Assembly (NCBI GenBank): GCA_963819755.1
Contig: CAWFXB010000002.1
Coordinates: forward strand, 558,001-622,000
DNA: 64,000 nucleotides
From: VRUE01 sp963819755
GTDB lineage: Bacteria; Actinomycetota; Thermoleophilia; Solirubrobacterales; 70-9
Direction: 5' to 3'
Below the pieces are notes generated by a model that did not search any database, was not told the DNA's origin, and saw only the letters and a list, made by a program, of their open reading frames with translations. The translations under genes were made by a program, and so were the position numbers. The first letter of the stretch is position 1. Every line of letters starts with the position of its first letter. Shown here piece after piece: positions 8,770 through 17,378 of this stretch.

Positions 8770-8846
8770 AGGCTACCGAGGTGGGTGCGGTCGACTTTTG
8801 AGCCGCTATGCGAGCAAAAAGACGACCGCACTCGTTGGACTAGGCT
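8770..8846. promoter_or_regulatory. Mirror-symmetric divergent promoter, metH / tatD
   Basis: GTGCGGTCG (8785-8793) and CGACCGCAC (8823-8831) form an inverted repeat, flanked on the inside by T- and A-runs. On each side the order is identical: CGACCGCAC, 9 nt, a TAGNCT hexamer (TAGCCT at 8775-8770 for metH, TAGGCT at 8841-8846 for tatD), 9 nt, then the ATG. The equal spacing suggests paired leaderless promoters sharing one symmetric upstream box. Confidence 0.55.
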
Positions 8847-8855
8847 GACGCGGCG

Positions 8856-9623
8856 ATGATCGATTCCCACACGCACCTGTTCCTCTGCGAGCGGCCCGAG
8901 GCCGAGCTGGTCGCGGACGCGCTCGCGGCGGGCGTCAAGCGCATGCTCAACGTCGGCCTCGGCGGCGAGCAGAACGCCATCGCGATCGGAGCCGCCGAGC
9001 GCCATGAGGAGGTCTTCGCCAGCGTCGGCCGCCACCCGACCGAGGCGGGTGGATTCGACGACGCCGAAGCGGAGCGGATCGCCCACCTCGCGGCACACGA
9101 GAAGGTGCGGGCGATCGGCGAGACCGGGATCGACTACTACCACGAGACGGCGAGCCCGGCCGACCAGCGGCGTGCCTTCGAGGCGCAGGTCGAGATCGCT
9201 CGCGAGCTCCAGCTGCCGATCGTCATCCACGGCCGCGACAAGGACGGCGAGACGGCGGCGATCGACGAGATCTTCGCGGTGCTCGACGCCCAGGCCGGCG
9301 ACACGCCGGTGATCCTGCATTGCTTCTCCGCCCCCTGGCGCGCCGCCGACGCCGCCGAGCGCGGTTGGTACTGCTCCTTCGCCGGCCACACCACCTATCC
9401 CGGCTCCGACGATCTGCGCGAGGCCGCCGCCCAGCTACCCGACGAGCTGATCCTGGTCGAGACCGACGCCCCCTACCTGGCGCCCCAGACCGTACGCGGC
9501 AAGCCCAACGAGCCCGCCTACGTCGTCGACACCGCCCGTGTCGTCGCCGCCGCGCGCGGGGTCGCCTACGAGGAGCTGGAGCGGACCGTCGAGGCGAACG
9601 CCCACGCCCTCTTCGGCTGGTAG
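8856..9623 (+). CDS. tatD: TatD-family metal-dependent hydrolase / DNase
   Basis: This is a 255-residue TIM-barrel hydrolase of the TatD/YcfH family, which act as Mg-dependent 3'-5' exonucleases or DNases. Metal-site motifs are in the expected order: the HTHLF pair near the N-terminus, GETGIDYY with the bridging glutamate, HGRD, LHCFSA, and ETDAPYLAP near residue 204. It begins a tight rightward group (tatD-rsmA-ispE-DedA/PAP2). The tatD-rsmA-ispE order is common in bacteria. The ATG at 8856 is nine nt downstream of a TAGGCT hexamer and lacks a Shine-Dalgarno sequence, consistent with a leaderless start. Confidence 0.92.
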   Translation: MIDSHTHLFLCERPEAELVADALAAGVKRMLNVGLGGEQNAIAIGAAERHEEVFASVGRHPTEAGGFDDAEAERIAHLAAHEKVRAIGETGIDYYHETASPADQRRAFEAQVEIARELQLPIVIHGRDKDGETAAIDEIFAVLDAQAGDTPVILHCFSAPWRAADAAERGWYCSFAGHTTYPGSDDLREAAAQLPDELILVETDAPYLAPQTVRGKPNEPAYVVDTARVVAAARGVAYEELERTVEANAHALFGW

Positions 9624-9635
9624 GGCTCCCCAGCG

Positions 9636-10400
9636 ATGGTCAGGCTCGGGCAGAACTTCCTCGCCGACCCGAACCTGCTCGACGCGATCGTCCGCGACGC
9701 CGAGCTCGAGCCGTCCGACGTCGTGCTGGAGGTCGGCGCCGGCGAAGGGGTGCTGACCGAGCGCCTCGTTGCCGTCGCCGCACATGTGCACACGATCGAG
9801 ATCGACCGCAACTTGGAGCCCGTGCTGGCGCCGCTCGCGGCGCGCCCCGAGGTCGAGCTGCACTGGGGCGATGCGATGAAGCTCGACCTGGCCGGCTTCG
9901 ATCCCCCGCCGAGCGCGGTCGTCGCCAACCTGCCCTACTCGATCGCCACGCCGTTGCTCCTACGCACGATCGAGGATCTACCCGGGGTGTCGTGCTGGAC
10001 GGTGATGGTGCAGCGCGAGATCGCCGACCGCCTGCGAGCCGCGCCGGGCAGCCGGACCTATGGCTCGCCGAGCGTGCAGGCGCAGCTGGCCTGCGAGGTG
10101 AAGCTGCTGCGCACGGTCGATCCGGCGGTCTTCCGGCCGCGGCCACGAGTCGAGTCGGCGATCTTGAGCCTGCGCCGCACCGGGATCGGCGCCGACGCGG
10201 CCACCCGTGAGCTGGTTCGCGGCGCCTTTGCCCACCGCCGCAAGTCGCTGTCCCGCTCGCTGGAGCACGTCCGCCCCGGCTCGTTGAGCGCCACCCGCAA
10301 CGCCCTGCGCGAGCTGGGAATAGCCGAGGATGCGCGTGCCGAGGCGCTCTCCCCCGCGAATTTCGCCGCCCTGGCGGGGAAACTGGGTGGCAGCGAGTGA
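9636..10400 (+). CDS. rsmA: 16S rRNA adenine-N6,N6-dimethyltransferase (KsgA)
   Basis: The enzyme dimethylates two adjacent adenines in the 3' hairpin of 16S rRNA during late 30S assembly, using SAM. The 254-residue protein carries VRLGQNFLADPNLLD at the N-terminus, the SAM-binding loop EVGAGEGVLTERL (about 31-43) and the catalytic NLPYSIATPLL (about 98-108). The C-terminal domain keeps the usual FRPRPRVESAIL and AHRRKSLSRSL pattern. It lies 12 nt after tatD, and its TGA overlaps the GTG of ispE (GTGA at 10397-10400), so coupling is likely. Confidence 0.96.
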   Translation: MVRLGQNFLADPNLLDAIVRDAELEPSDVVLEVGAGEGVLTERLVAVAAHVHTIEIDRNLEPVLAPLAARPEVELHWGDAMKLDLAGFDPPPSAVVANLPYSIATPLLLRTIEDLPGVSCWTVMVQREIADRLRAAPGSRTYGSPSVQAQLACEVKLLRTVDPAVFRPRPRVESAILSLRRTGIGADAATRELVRGAFAHRRKSLSRSLEHVRPGSLSATRNALRELGIAEDARAEALSPANFAALAGKLGGSE

Positions 10401-11263
10401 CGCCCGCCCCGATGCGTATCCAAGCACCCGCCAAGCTCAACCTCTGCCTCTACCTCGGCCCGCGCCGCGCCGACGGGCTGCATGCGCTCTGCTCTCTGTT
10501 CGAGCCGCTTGCCCTGGCTGACACGATCGAGGTCTCCGAGGCCAGCAGCGACGAGGTCATCTGCCCAGGGGTGGAGGGCGAGAACCTCGCAGCCCGAGCA
10601 CTGGCGGCCCTGCGCGAGCGCGGCTGGGACGGGCCACCGCTGCGGGTCGCGATCGAGAAGCGGACCCCCGTTGCCGCGGGTCTCGGCGGCGGCAGCGCCG
10701 ACGCCGCGGCAATCCTGCGGCTCGCGCGGAACGCTGCGCTGGGAGCATCTGGCCCCACTCCAGACCTCGGCGAGATCGCCGCCGAGCTCGGTGCCGACGT
10801 CCCGTCCCAGCTGGTCCCCTCCCTCTCCTTGGTGCAGGGGGCCGGCGAGAGGGTCGAGCGGCTGCCCGACCCAGCTGCCCATGCCGTGGTGCTGCTGCCC
10901 GGCGGCGGCGGGCTGAGCACGGCGGATGTCTTCGCCGAGGCTGACCGCCTTGGGCTGGGCCGTGCCGAGAGCGAGCTCGACGAGCTTGCCGAGCGCCTGC
11001 GCGAGGCGGCCGGCACGGGTGCCTCTCCCCTCGACTACGCCACGCTGCTCGCCAACGACCTCGAGCCGGCGGCGCGCTCGCTGCGTCCCCAGATCGGCGA
11101 CGCGCTCGACGCCCTGCGTCAGGCCGGCGCCCCACTTGCCTTCCTCACCGGCTCCGGGCCCACCGCGGTCGGACTTTTCCCTTCCCTGGCCCCGGCAAAG
11201 TCGACTGCGGCGCAGCTCGAACGCGACGACGCGATCGTCTGTGAGGCAGGGCGAGCGCCGTGA
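10397..11263 (+). CDS. ispE: 4-diphosphocytidyl-2-C-methyl-D-erythritol kinase
   Basis: IspE phosphorylates CDP-methylerythritol in the MEP route to isoprenoid precursors. The 288-residue protein starts with APAKLNLCLYLGPRRADGLH, the IspE-type N-terminus, and has the GHMP-kinase ATP loop PVAAGLGGGSADAA near residues 92-105. LTGSGPTAVGLFP near the C-terminus is the third GHMP motif. The GTG start at 10397 overlaps the rsmA stop. A later in-frame ATG six codons on (MRIQAPAK) is a possible alternative. The stop in turn overlaps the next gene's GTG at 11260. Confidence 0.95.
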   Translation: MTPAPMRIQAPAKLNLCLYLGPRRADGLHALCSLFEPLALADTIEVSEASSDEVICPGVEGENLAARALAALRERGWDGPPLRVAIEKRTPVAAGLGGGSADAAAILRLARNAALGASGPTPDLGEIAAELGADVPSQLVPSLSLVQGAGERVERLPDPAAHAVVLLPGGGGLSTADVFAEADRLGLGRAESELDELAERLREAAGTGASPLDYATLLANDLEPAARSLRPQIGDALDALRQAGAPLAFLTGSGPTAVGLFPSLAPAKSTAAQLERDDAIVCEAGRAP

Positions 11264-12777
11264 AGCTCCAGCTCCCCGAGGGCCGTCGGCGAAAACGCCT
11301 GCTGATCGCGCTCATCGCCGCCGCTATCGCCGCCGGCTACTACCTGCTCAGCCGGGTGATCCCGCACGACGAACTCCAGCAGCTGCTGGAAGACATCTCC
11401 AACGCACTCGGCGCCTGGACCTACCTCTTGGTCGGCGCCTTCGCCTTCGCCGAGACGGGCGCCTTCGTCGGCCTCGTCGTCCCCGGCGAGACCGTGATGC
11501 TGCTGGGCGGCGCGGTCGCGGGCCAGGGCGCGATCAGCATCTACCTGCTGATCGCGGTCGCCTGGTTCTCCGCCTGGGCGGGCGACACGACCAGCTTCTT
11601 CCTCGGCCGCAGGCTCGGCCGCGAGTTCGTGATGCGCAACGGCCCCCGCTTCGGGATCAGCCACGAGCGCTTCGAGAAAGTCGAGGACTACTTCTCCCGG
11701 CACGGCGGCAAGACGATCTTCATCGGCCGCTTCATCAGCCTCGTGCGCGCCTTTGCCCCCTTCATCGCCGGCAGCTCCGGCATGCGCTACCGCGCATTCG
11801 TCCCCTACAGCATCCTCGGCACCGGGCTCTGGGCCAGTGCCCACATCCTGATCGGCTACTTCTTCTCGCGCAGCATCGACACCGCCGCCAAGTACGCCGG
11901 CCGGGGTGCCTTCCTGCTCGGCACGCTGATCGTCGTCATCGTCGGCACGGTCGTGTTGGTGCGCCACTTCCGGGTCGAGGCGAACCGGCGGGCCGCGGTG
12001 CGCTGGATGGAGGGCCATTGGGCGACGCGATGGATCGTCGTCCTCGCGCGCCGCTTCCAACCGCAGCTCAGCTTCCTCTGGGACCGGGTGACGCCGGGCG
12101 GCACCTTCGGGCTCGAATTCACCTCGCTGATGGCAGCCTTTGCCGTCGCCGCGTTCGTCCTCGTCGCCTACACGGTGATCGTCAACGGCAATCCCGGCCC
12201 CACGCCGGGCGACATCACCGCGATGGAAATCGCCGAAAAACTGCGCACCGCCTGGCTCATCGATCTGGCCAAGGTGGTGACGGCGCTCGGCTCGAGTGCC
12301 ATCTGCTGGCCGCTCGCCGCGATCGCCGCGGCGATCCTCGCCGCCCGCCGCCGCTGGGCCGAGCTCGGTGTGCTGATTGCCGGCATGGCGATCGTCATCA
12401 CCGGGGTGCACGAGATCAAAGACGCAGTCGACCGGCCGCGGCCCATGGACGGGCTGGTGGACGTCTCCGGGTCGTCTTTCCCCAGCGCCCACGCGGCCTA
12501 CTCGACCTTCTACGTCTGGCTGGCGGTGACGATCGTGATGCGCCTGCGGGTCGGGATGGCGCGGGGAGCGCTCGTGATCGCAGCCGGGATCGGCCTCACC
12601 GCCCTGATCGGCCTCTCGCGCGTCTACCTCGGCGTCCACTACATGAGCGACGTCAGCGCCGGATGGGCGCTCGGCGCCGCTGCCTTCTCGCTCTGTGCCG
12701 CCGTCGCCCTCGTCATCACCACGTTGCGGCAGAATGGGCACCGTGCTGCCGCTCGCCCTGCAGAAGATCGAAAATGA
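11260..12777 (+). CDS. DedA-family / PAP2 phosphatase fusion membrane protein
   Basis: This 505-residue protein joins two membrane modules. Residues about 40-225 are a DedA/SNARE-associated (VTT) domain, with AFAETGAFVGLVVPGE and FIGRFISLVRAFAPFIAG, the family linked to lipid scrambling and undecaprenyl-phosphate recycling. Residues about 285-490 are a PAP2 lipid phosphatase with all three catalytic blocks: KDAVDRPRP, PSAHA (in place of PSGH), and SRVYLGVHYMSD. A lipid-phosphate phosphatase linked to a translocase suggests a role in polyprenyl- or phosphatidate-phosphate recycling, which is inference. It starts with GTG overlapping the ispE stop. Fusions of this architecture occur in other bacteria. 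Confidence 0.85.
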   Translation: MKLQLPEGRRRKRLLIALIAAAIAAGYYLLSRVIPHDELQQLLEDISNALGAWTYLLVGAFAFAETGAFVGLVVPGETVMLLGGAVAGQGAISIYLLIAVAWFSAWAGDTTSFFLGRRLGREFVMRNGPRFGISHERFEKVEDYFSRHGGKTIFIGRFISLVRAFAPFIAGSSGMRYRAFVPYSILGTGLWASAHILIGYFFSRSIDTAAKYAGRGAFLLGTLIVVIVGTVVLVRHFRVEANRRAAVRWMEGHWATRWIVVLARRFQPQLSFLWDRVTPGGTFGLEFTSLMAAFAVAAFVLVAYTVIVNGNPGPTPGDITAMEIAEKLRTAWLIDLAKVVTALGSSAICWPLAAIAAAILAARRRWAELGVLIAGMAIVITGVHEIKDAVDRPRPMDGLVDVSGSSFPSAHAAYSTFYVWLAVTIVMRLRVGMARGALVIAAGIGLTALIGLSRVYLGVHYMSDVSAGWALGAAAFSLCAAVALVITTLRQNGHRAAARPAEDRK

Positions 12778-12991
12778 GTACCTGCTCTTCGGCGCGGCCG
12801 GGCTGGTCAGCCTGGTCGCTTTCGTCGCTCTGATCTTCGTCCCCGCGATCGGCTCCTACGGCCGTATCTGGGAGAAGGCGGCGGCGGGGGTGCTTTCGGT
12901 GATCGTGCTTGTGGCGCTGGTGCTCACGGGTGTCGTCGTGGGGCTTGCGATCGTCTACTACTACAACGACATTGTCGAAGTGATCGGTTGA
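12734..12991 (+). CDS. Small two-helix membrane protein
   Basis: This is an 85-residue protein with two hydrophobic segments (about residues 14-36 and 48-75) and a short acidic tail (NDIVEVIG). No family is recognised. The start at 12734 (MGTVLPLALQ) overlaps the DedA-PAP2 gene by 44 nt; a GTG at 12743 would also work. The overlap and shared strand suggest it is the last gene of the tatD operon. A long hairpin element begins two nt after its stop. Confidence 0.6.
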   Translation: MGTVLPLALQKIENEYLLFGAAGLVSLVAFVALIFVPAIGSYGRIWEKAAAGVLSVIVLVALVLTGVVVGLAIVYYYNDIVEVIG

Positions 12992-12992
12992 C

Positions 12993-13103
12993 GGGACCAT
13001 CCGGCAGGGCTTCCACTTAACTTTTTTTGAAGACGGTTGGCGGTCGTTCGCGGGCGCCGCCGCAAAAAAAGTACAAGACGTTCCAGCCCTACCGGATGGT
13101 CCC
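12993..13103. repeat. Long-hairpin repeat element, copy 1
   Basis: Outer arms GGGACCATCCGG (12993-13004) and CCGGATGGTCCC (13092-13103) pair perfectly, followed by AGGGCT/AGCCCT. The inner core runs TTCCACTTAACTTTTT on the left and AAAAAGTACAAGACG then TTCCA on the right. The core is the same in copy 2 at 14370-14485, while the outer arms differ completely but still pair. The T-run faces the loop, which is unlike an intrinsic terminator. Confidence 0.75.
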
Positions 13104-13132
13104 TAAATGGAACGCCTGGGGATAATGAGGCG

Positions 13133-14371
13133 ATGTCCACCAGCGCAAAAGGGGCGAAAAGCCCTGCAAAGCCTGCTGACCAGGAGCCGTTGGGTGCGCT
13201 CTCCGAAGCTGTTGAATCGGGAGCTGGACTTCCCGCCGTGGCGCGGGCGGCGGCGCGGGTGCTGGATGCCAGCGTCGCGTTGATCGAGCGTTCGGGGGCG
13301 GTCTTGGCAGTGGCGGGCGCATCGCCGGACCAGGAGGAGAAGCTGCTGGCCGGCGATGAGCGGGTGACCTCGGTCGAGCTGCGCGTCGCCGACGCGGCCG
13401 TCGGTGAGCTGCGCTACCGGGCGAAAGCTCCCCCCGATCCGGCGATCGCTCGGATGGTGACGACGCTGCTGGCCCTGGAGCTAGAGCGCTCGCGCTCTCC
13501 CGACTGGCAGAACGAGGAGGTGGCGGGGGTCTTCGTCGCCGCCGTCTTCGCCCGGCAGGTGACCGACCGCGGCGACATCGTCGCCCGCGCCAGCGAGCTT
13601 GGTACCGATCTGGAGAAGGGAGCGGGGGCGATCGTCCTGCGTGCCGCGCCCCGGACGGCGCAGACCGGCGAGTGGCGGGCGCGCGTGCTGACCCTGGCGA
13701 TGCGGACGTTGCGCTCGCTCGCCTCCGGCGCCCTCGCCGCGGTCGAGGAGGGCGAGGTCGCGACAGAGATCGCCGTGATCGTCCCCGTGGAGGAGGACGA
13801 GCGCCTGCAGCGCGCGGCCGCCGGCCTGGCGCGCGAGCTGGAGGATGCCCTCGCGGGCTTCCACCTGACGATCGGCGCGAGCCGCCGCGTCGCCGATCCC
13901 GTCGACCTCTACCGGGCCGGCAACGAGGCCCACCTCGCGGTCAACGTCGGCGAAGCCGAGGACCGTCCCCTGCTCGCCTTCGAAGACACGGGCGCCTACC
14001 GCCTGCTGCTGCCCGCGATGAGCGAGGACCCAGGTGAGCTGCAGCGCTTCTTCGCCGAGACGATCGAGCCGCTCGCCGCCTACGACGACCAGTACGAGAC
14101 CGAGCTCGTTGCGACCGTCGAGGCCTATCTCGGCAACGACGGCAACGTCGCCGCCACCGCCAAACAGCTCTTTACCCACCGCCACACGATTCGCTACCGG
14201 CTCGAGCGCGTGCGCGAGCTCTGCGGCCATGACGTCTCAGCCACTGAGGGCCGCGAGAAGCTCGGCCTCGGCCTCAAGGCGATGCGAGTCCTGGGCATCG
14301 CCTCCCCCCGCGGCCCCGCTCAAGAACCTGGCGCCGAAGGGGGAAAGGTGCCGCGAAGCAGTGAGGAGTGA
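13133..14371 (+). CDS. PucR/CdaR-type helix-turn-helix regulator
   Basis: This is a 412-residue transcription factor. The C-terminus holds the PucR-type helix-turn-helix: YLGNDGNVAATAKQLF followed by THRHTIRYRLERVREL (about residues 330-362), preceded by a GGDEF-like CdaR linker domain (about 165-310). The N-terminal 100 residues may be a GAF-like sensor; the ligand is unknown. The ATG at 13133 follows a GATAAT hexamer by six nt, supporting a leaderless start. A longer frame from 13037 would cross the hairpin. The gene is bracketed by two copies of a long-hairpin repeat, and its own TGA lies inside the second. Confidence 0.85.
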   Translation: MSTSAKGAKSPAKPADQEPLGALSEAVESGAGLPAVARAAARVLDASVALIERSGAVLAVAGASPDQEEKLLAGDERVTSVELRVADAAVGELRYRAKAPPDPAIARMVTTLLALELERSRSPDWQNEEVAGVFVAAVFARQVTDRGDIVARASELGTDLEKGAGAIVLRAAPRTAQTGEWRARVLTLAMRTLRSLASGALAAVEEGEVATEIAVIVPVEEDERLQRAAAGLARELEDALAGFHLTIGASRRVADPVDLYRAGNEAHLAVNVGEAEDRPLLAFEDTGAYRLLLPAMSEDPGELQRFFAETIEPLAAYDDQYETELVATVEAYLGNDGNVAATAKQLFTHRHTIRYRLERVRELCGHDVSATEGREKLGLGLKAMRVLGIASPRGPAQEPGAEGGKVPRSSEE

Positions 14372-14485
14372 AACCCGCCCCGGGAGGGGTTCCACTTAAC
14401 TTTTTCGGTGTATCGCTTTCGGGCTGTCGCCCGAAGGCCTCGACGAAAAAGTACAAGACGTTCCACCCCTCCCGGGGCGGGTTTC
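14370..14485. repeat. Long-hairpin repeat element, copy 2
   Basis: Arms GAAACCCGCCCCGGGAGGGG (14370-14389) and its exact complement (14466-14485) enclose the same inner core as copy 1: TTCCACTTAACTTTTT on the left and AAAAAGTACAAGACG plus TTCCA on the right. The loop contains a further perfect hairpin (TTCGGGC, TGTC, GCCCGAA). The element overlaps the stop codons of both convergent neighbours, so it probably defines both transcript ends. Confidence 0.75.
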
Positions 14486-16806
14486 ATGCCCCAATGCGCT
14501 CGCGAGACTCAGAGCTTGAGGGGTGGGGCTTGAGGCGAACCGGAGCCGCTGAGATTGCTTGTACTCGGAGGTCGCTCCAGGTGAGGCCCTCGCGGACGAG
14601 GGCGGGCAGGCCGAGGGCGACGGCGGTGGCGATCTCGACCGCCTGCAGGATCACGCCGTAGGCGAGGGCGTCGGCGGTGCTAACGCCGAAGCCGGTGTGG
14701 AGGACGCTGATCACGGCAAGCTGGAAGACGCCGATGTTGGACGGGGTCGCCGGCACGACCGCGGTCACGTTGACCGCGAACAGCACCGCCGCCGCGGCGC
14801 CGATGCCGGCATGGCCGCTGAGACCGAGCGCCGCGAGCAGGGCCCAGCAGGCGGCGAGCTGGATCGCCCAGGCGCCGAGCTGGGCGACGCTGGCGACGGC
14901 TCCGTAACGCGGCTGTCGGAACACCGCCAGGCCTGCCCGCACCTGCAGCAGGGCCCGGTGCATGGCGGCGCCGATCCGGGCGAAACGGCCGTTGCCGTTG
15001 CGGCGCATCAGCACCGGTGCGATCAGGACGACGAGCAAGAGGGCGAGCGGCACGAAGCTGAAGACGAACAGCTTCTCCGTGCTGGAGTGGAAGAGGTCGG
15101 TGCTGGAGACGATGATCGTGCCCAGCAGAGCCAGCGCGACAATGTTGAGCACGGTCTGCGAGACGAGGGTGCCGAGCAGAACGGGGAAGGTCTCGCGCAT
15201 GCGCCCGATCCGCCGGGCGAGGGTCATCGCCCTTGCCGGCTGCACCAAGCCGTGCCGGCAGCGTCGCCGACATCAGCACGCCGATCATCGTCGCCGAGGT
15301 GACGTCGCGACGCCGCACCGGCCGGTTGGGCAGGGCCGCGCGCACGATCGCGTACCAAGACGCCGCGCGGAAGAAGAGTGAGAGGGCCATCAACCCGCAG
15401 GCGACCAGGACCCAGGTGAGATCGGAACGGACGATGCTCGCGACCACGTTGTCGACGCCGATCTTCTGCGCGGCAAGCGCGGTGAGGCCGATGCCGAGAA
15501 CGCCGGCGACTCCGAGGCCGGCCCGGCGGGCGATGCGCCGCTTGCGACTGCCGCTCTGCGCGAGCGGCGGGTCGAGTGTGGGCAGGCGCCGCGGCGGGCT
15601 CGAAGGGGCGCCGTCGGCGGGTCTGATGCCGGCCCAGTGCGCAGCGCGCTCGACCGCGCCAGATGGCGCTGGCGCCTCAAGCGCACGCTCGTAGACCTGG
15701 GTGACGCGATCGGCGACTCGCGGCCAGGCATAGCGCTGGGCGCTCTGCCGCGCCGCCGCGCCCATCGCCGCCAGGCGCTCGGGCTCGTAGTGGACACGCT
15801 GCAGTTCCTCGGCGAGACGCTGTGGGTCGCCGGGCGGGACCAGCACTCCGTCGACGCCATCGGTGACGACGTCGCTGTAGCCGGCGATGGCGGAGGCAAT
15901 CGCCGGGGTACCCGCGGCGAAGGCCTCGGTGAGGACCATGCCGAAGCTCTCGCCGGAGAGCGAGGGGGCGCAGAGCAGATCGGCCTCGCGCAACGCCGTC
16001 CAGAGGCTCTCGCCGGAGACACGGCCGCGCACGTCGATCCAGCGCATCGTCTCGGGATCGGCCAGGTAGCGCAGCACGTCCTCGCGCTCGGCGCCGATCA
16101 CGGTGAGGCGGCTGGGCACGTGCTCGACCAGCGCTTCGAAAGCGGTCAGCAGCACCGGCAGGCCCTTGCGCTCCTCGGGGCGGCCGACGAACAGCACCCG
16201 CAACTCGCCACTCGGCGGCTTTGGGCCGAGCGGCGCGGCGTCGACGTCGACGCCATTCGGAATCACCTCGTAGTGCCCGCCGAACCAGCGGCGCCCCGTC
16301 CAGGCGGCTGCCTCGGAGACCGCGATCCGGGCCGAGAGCCGGTTCAAGACCCGCCTTCCGCCCAGCGCCGAAGCGAGGTGGTTGGGGATCGCCTTGGTCG
16401 AGTAGGCGTGGAAGGTCCCGACCGCAGGGACGGGAGTCGCAAGCGCAGCGTTCCAGCCGACCAGCGGCACGATCGGCTCGTGGATATGGACCACGTCGTA
16501 GCGGCCCTGACGCAGCTCGCGACGCGGGGCGACGACGCCGCCCGCCGGGAAGGGGGCGAGGTTGGAGACCGCGCCATTGGCCGAGAACCCCGCAGTGCGG
16601 CCCATCGGGACCAGATAGTCGGGCATCTCGCGGGCCTCCGCGGGCGCGCGGTGAAGCGCCCGGCTGAGCCGATCTGGGGGATCGAAGGGGGCGAGCACAC
16701 GCACGTGGTGACCGCGACCGAGAAACTCCTCGGCAAGCGACTCGACGTGCCGGTTCACGCCGCCCTGGTAGCTCCAGGAATATGGCGAGACTAGGGCGAT
16801 TCGCAC
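14484..16806 (-). pseudogene. GT4 glycosyltransferase fused to LPG-synthase-like membrane domain, frameshifted
   Basis: The 5' part (16806 to about 15243) encodes a GT-B glycosyltransferase: GGVNRHVESLAEE, VVHIHEPIVPLVGWN, VIPNGVDVD, FVGRPEERKGLP, and the GT4 donor motif ESFGMVLTEAFAAGTPAIAS. It then runs into a membrane domain of the LPG-synthase/UPF0104 type (VLVACGLMALSLFFRAASW). At LPARLG the frame breaks: removing one base near 15242 restores LPARLGEPARAMTLARR and the remaining helices to the stop at 14484, about 770 residues in total. The protein would be an inner-membrane lipid glycosyltransferase or flippase-like enzyme (inference). The fault may be a sequencing error or real inactivation. 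Codon pattern stays normal on both sides. Confidence 0.75.
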
Positions 16807-16856
16807 GAAGCACTAAGCCTAGAGGATGCGCCGGAACCGCCTTGGGTGAGCTCGCC

Positions 16857-17372
16857 CTAGAACAGATGAACTAGGACGGCGGCGACGAGTGCGGCGGCAA
16901 GTCCGAAACCGGTCTGCATCAAGACGCGGTTCTGCGCGGCAAGCTCGGCCCGTAGGCTCGCGTCTCCCGCTTGCATCTCCGCCCGTAGTTCGGCGCCGCC
17001 TTCCTGCATCTCCTTGCGGAGCTGGGCACAACCTTCCTGCATCTCTTTGCGTAGGGCGGCATTGCCTTCCTTCATCTCCTGGCGGAGGGCGGCATTGCCC
17101 GCCTGCATCTCTTTGCGAAGTGCGGCGTTGCCTTCCTGCATCTCCTTGCGTAAGGCGGCATTGCCCGTCTGCATCTCGTCGCGGAGAGCGGCGTTGCCCG
17201 CTTCCATCCCCCGCCGCAGTTCGGCGTTGCTGCCTTTGATCTCCCGCCGCAGTTCGGCGTTGCCTGCTTTGACCTCGGTGCGCAGCGTCGCGATCTCCGC
17301 GTCCAGGTGGTCGAAGCGTTCTTCCAGACGATCGTCTGTCCAGCTCTGTGGTGCCATTGCCATTGCCTCCAT
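16857..17372 (-). CDS. Tail-anchored hendecad-repeat coiled-coil protein
   Basis: This is a 171-residue protein of unknown function. After WTDDRLEERFDHLDAEIA come about ten 11-residue repeats of the form (E)-M-x-x-G-N-A-A-L-R-x (for example GNAALRKEMQE), giving a continuous right-handed-type coiled coil over about residues 30-145. A single hydrophobic helix (TGFGLAAALVAAVLVHLF) closes the protein, so it should be anchored in the membrane by its C-terminus. The ATG at 17372 follows a TAGCAT hexamer by six nt (leaderless). A short paralog with the same N-terminal signature and no repeats lies at 38859-39038, with related upstream boxes. Confidence 0.75.
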   Translation of the reverse strand: MEAMAMAPQSWTDDRLEERFDHLDAEIATLRTEVKAGNAELRREIKGSNAELRRGMEAGNAALRDEMQTGNAALRKEMQEGNAALRKEMQAGNAALRQEMKEGNAALRKEMQEGCAQLRKEMQEGGAELRAEMQAGDASLRAELAAQNRVLMQTGFGLAAALVAAVLVHLF

Positions 17373-17378
17373 ACGACC

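Noticed and set aside
8761..8855. Cobalamin or SAM riboswitch in front of metH
   Set aside because: The gap is only 95 nt, has no matching conserved boxes, and the -10 hexamer nine nt from the ATG predicts almost no 5' leader.
12993..13103. Rho-independent terminator
   Set aside because: The T-run lies between the arm and the loop rather than after the stem, so the standard hairpin-then-U-tract order is absent on both strands.
14972..15270. Programmed ribosomal frameshifting to join the glycosyltransferase and membrane domain
   Set aside because: The junction has no slippery heptamer or homopolymer and no obvious stimulatory hairpin; an inserted base is simpler.
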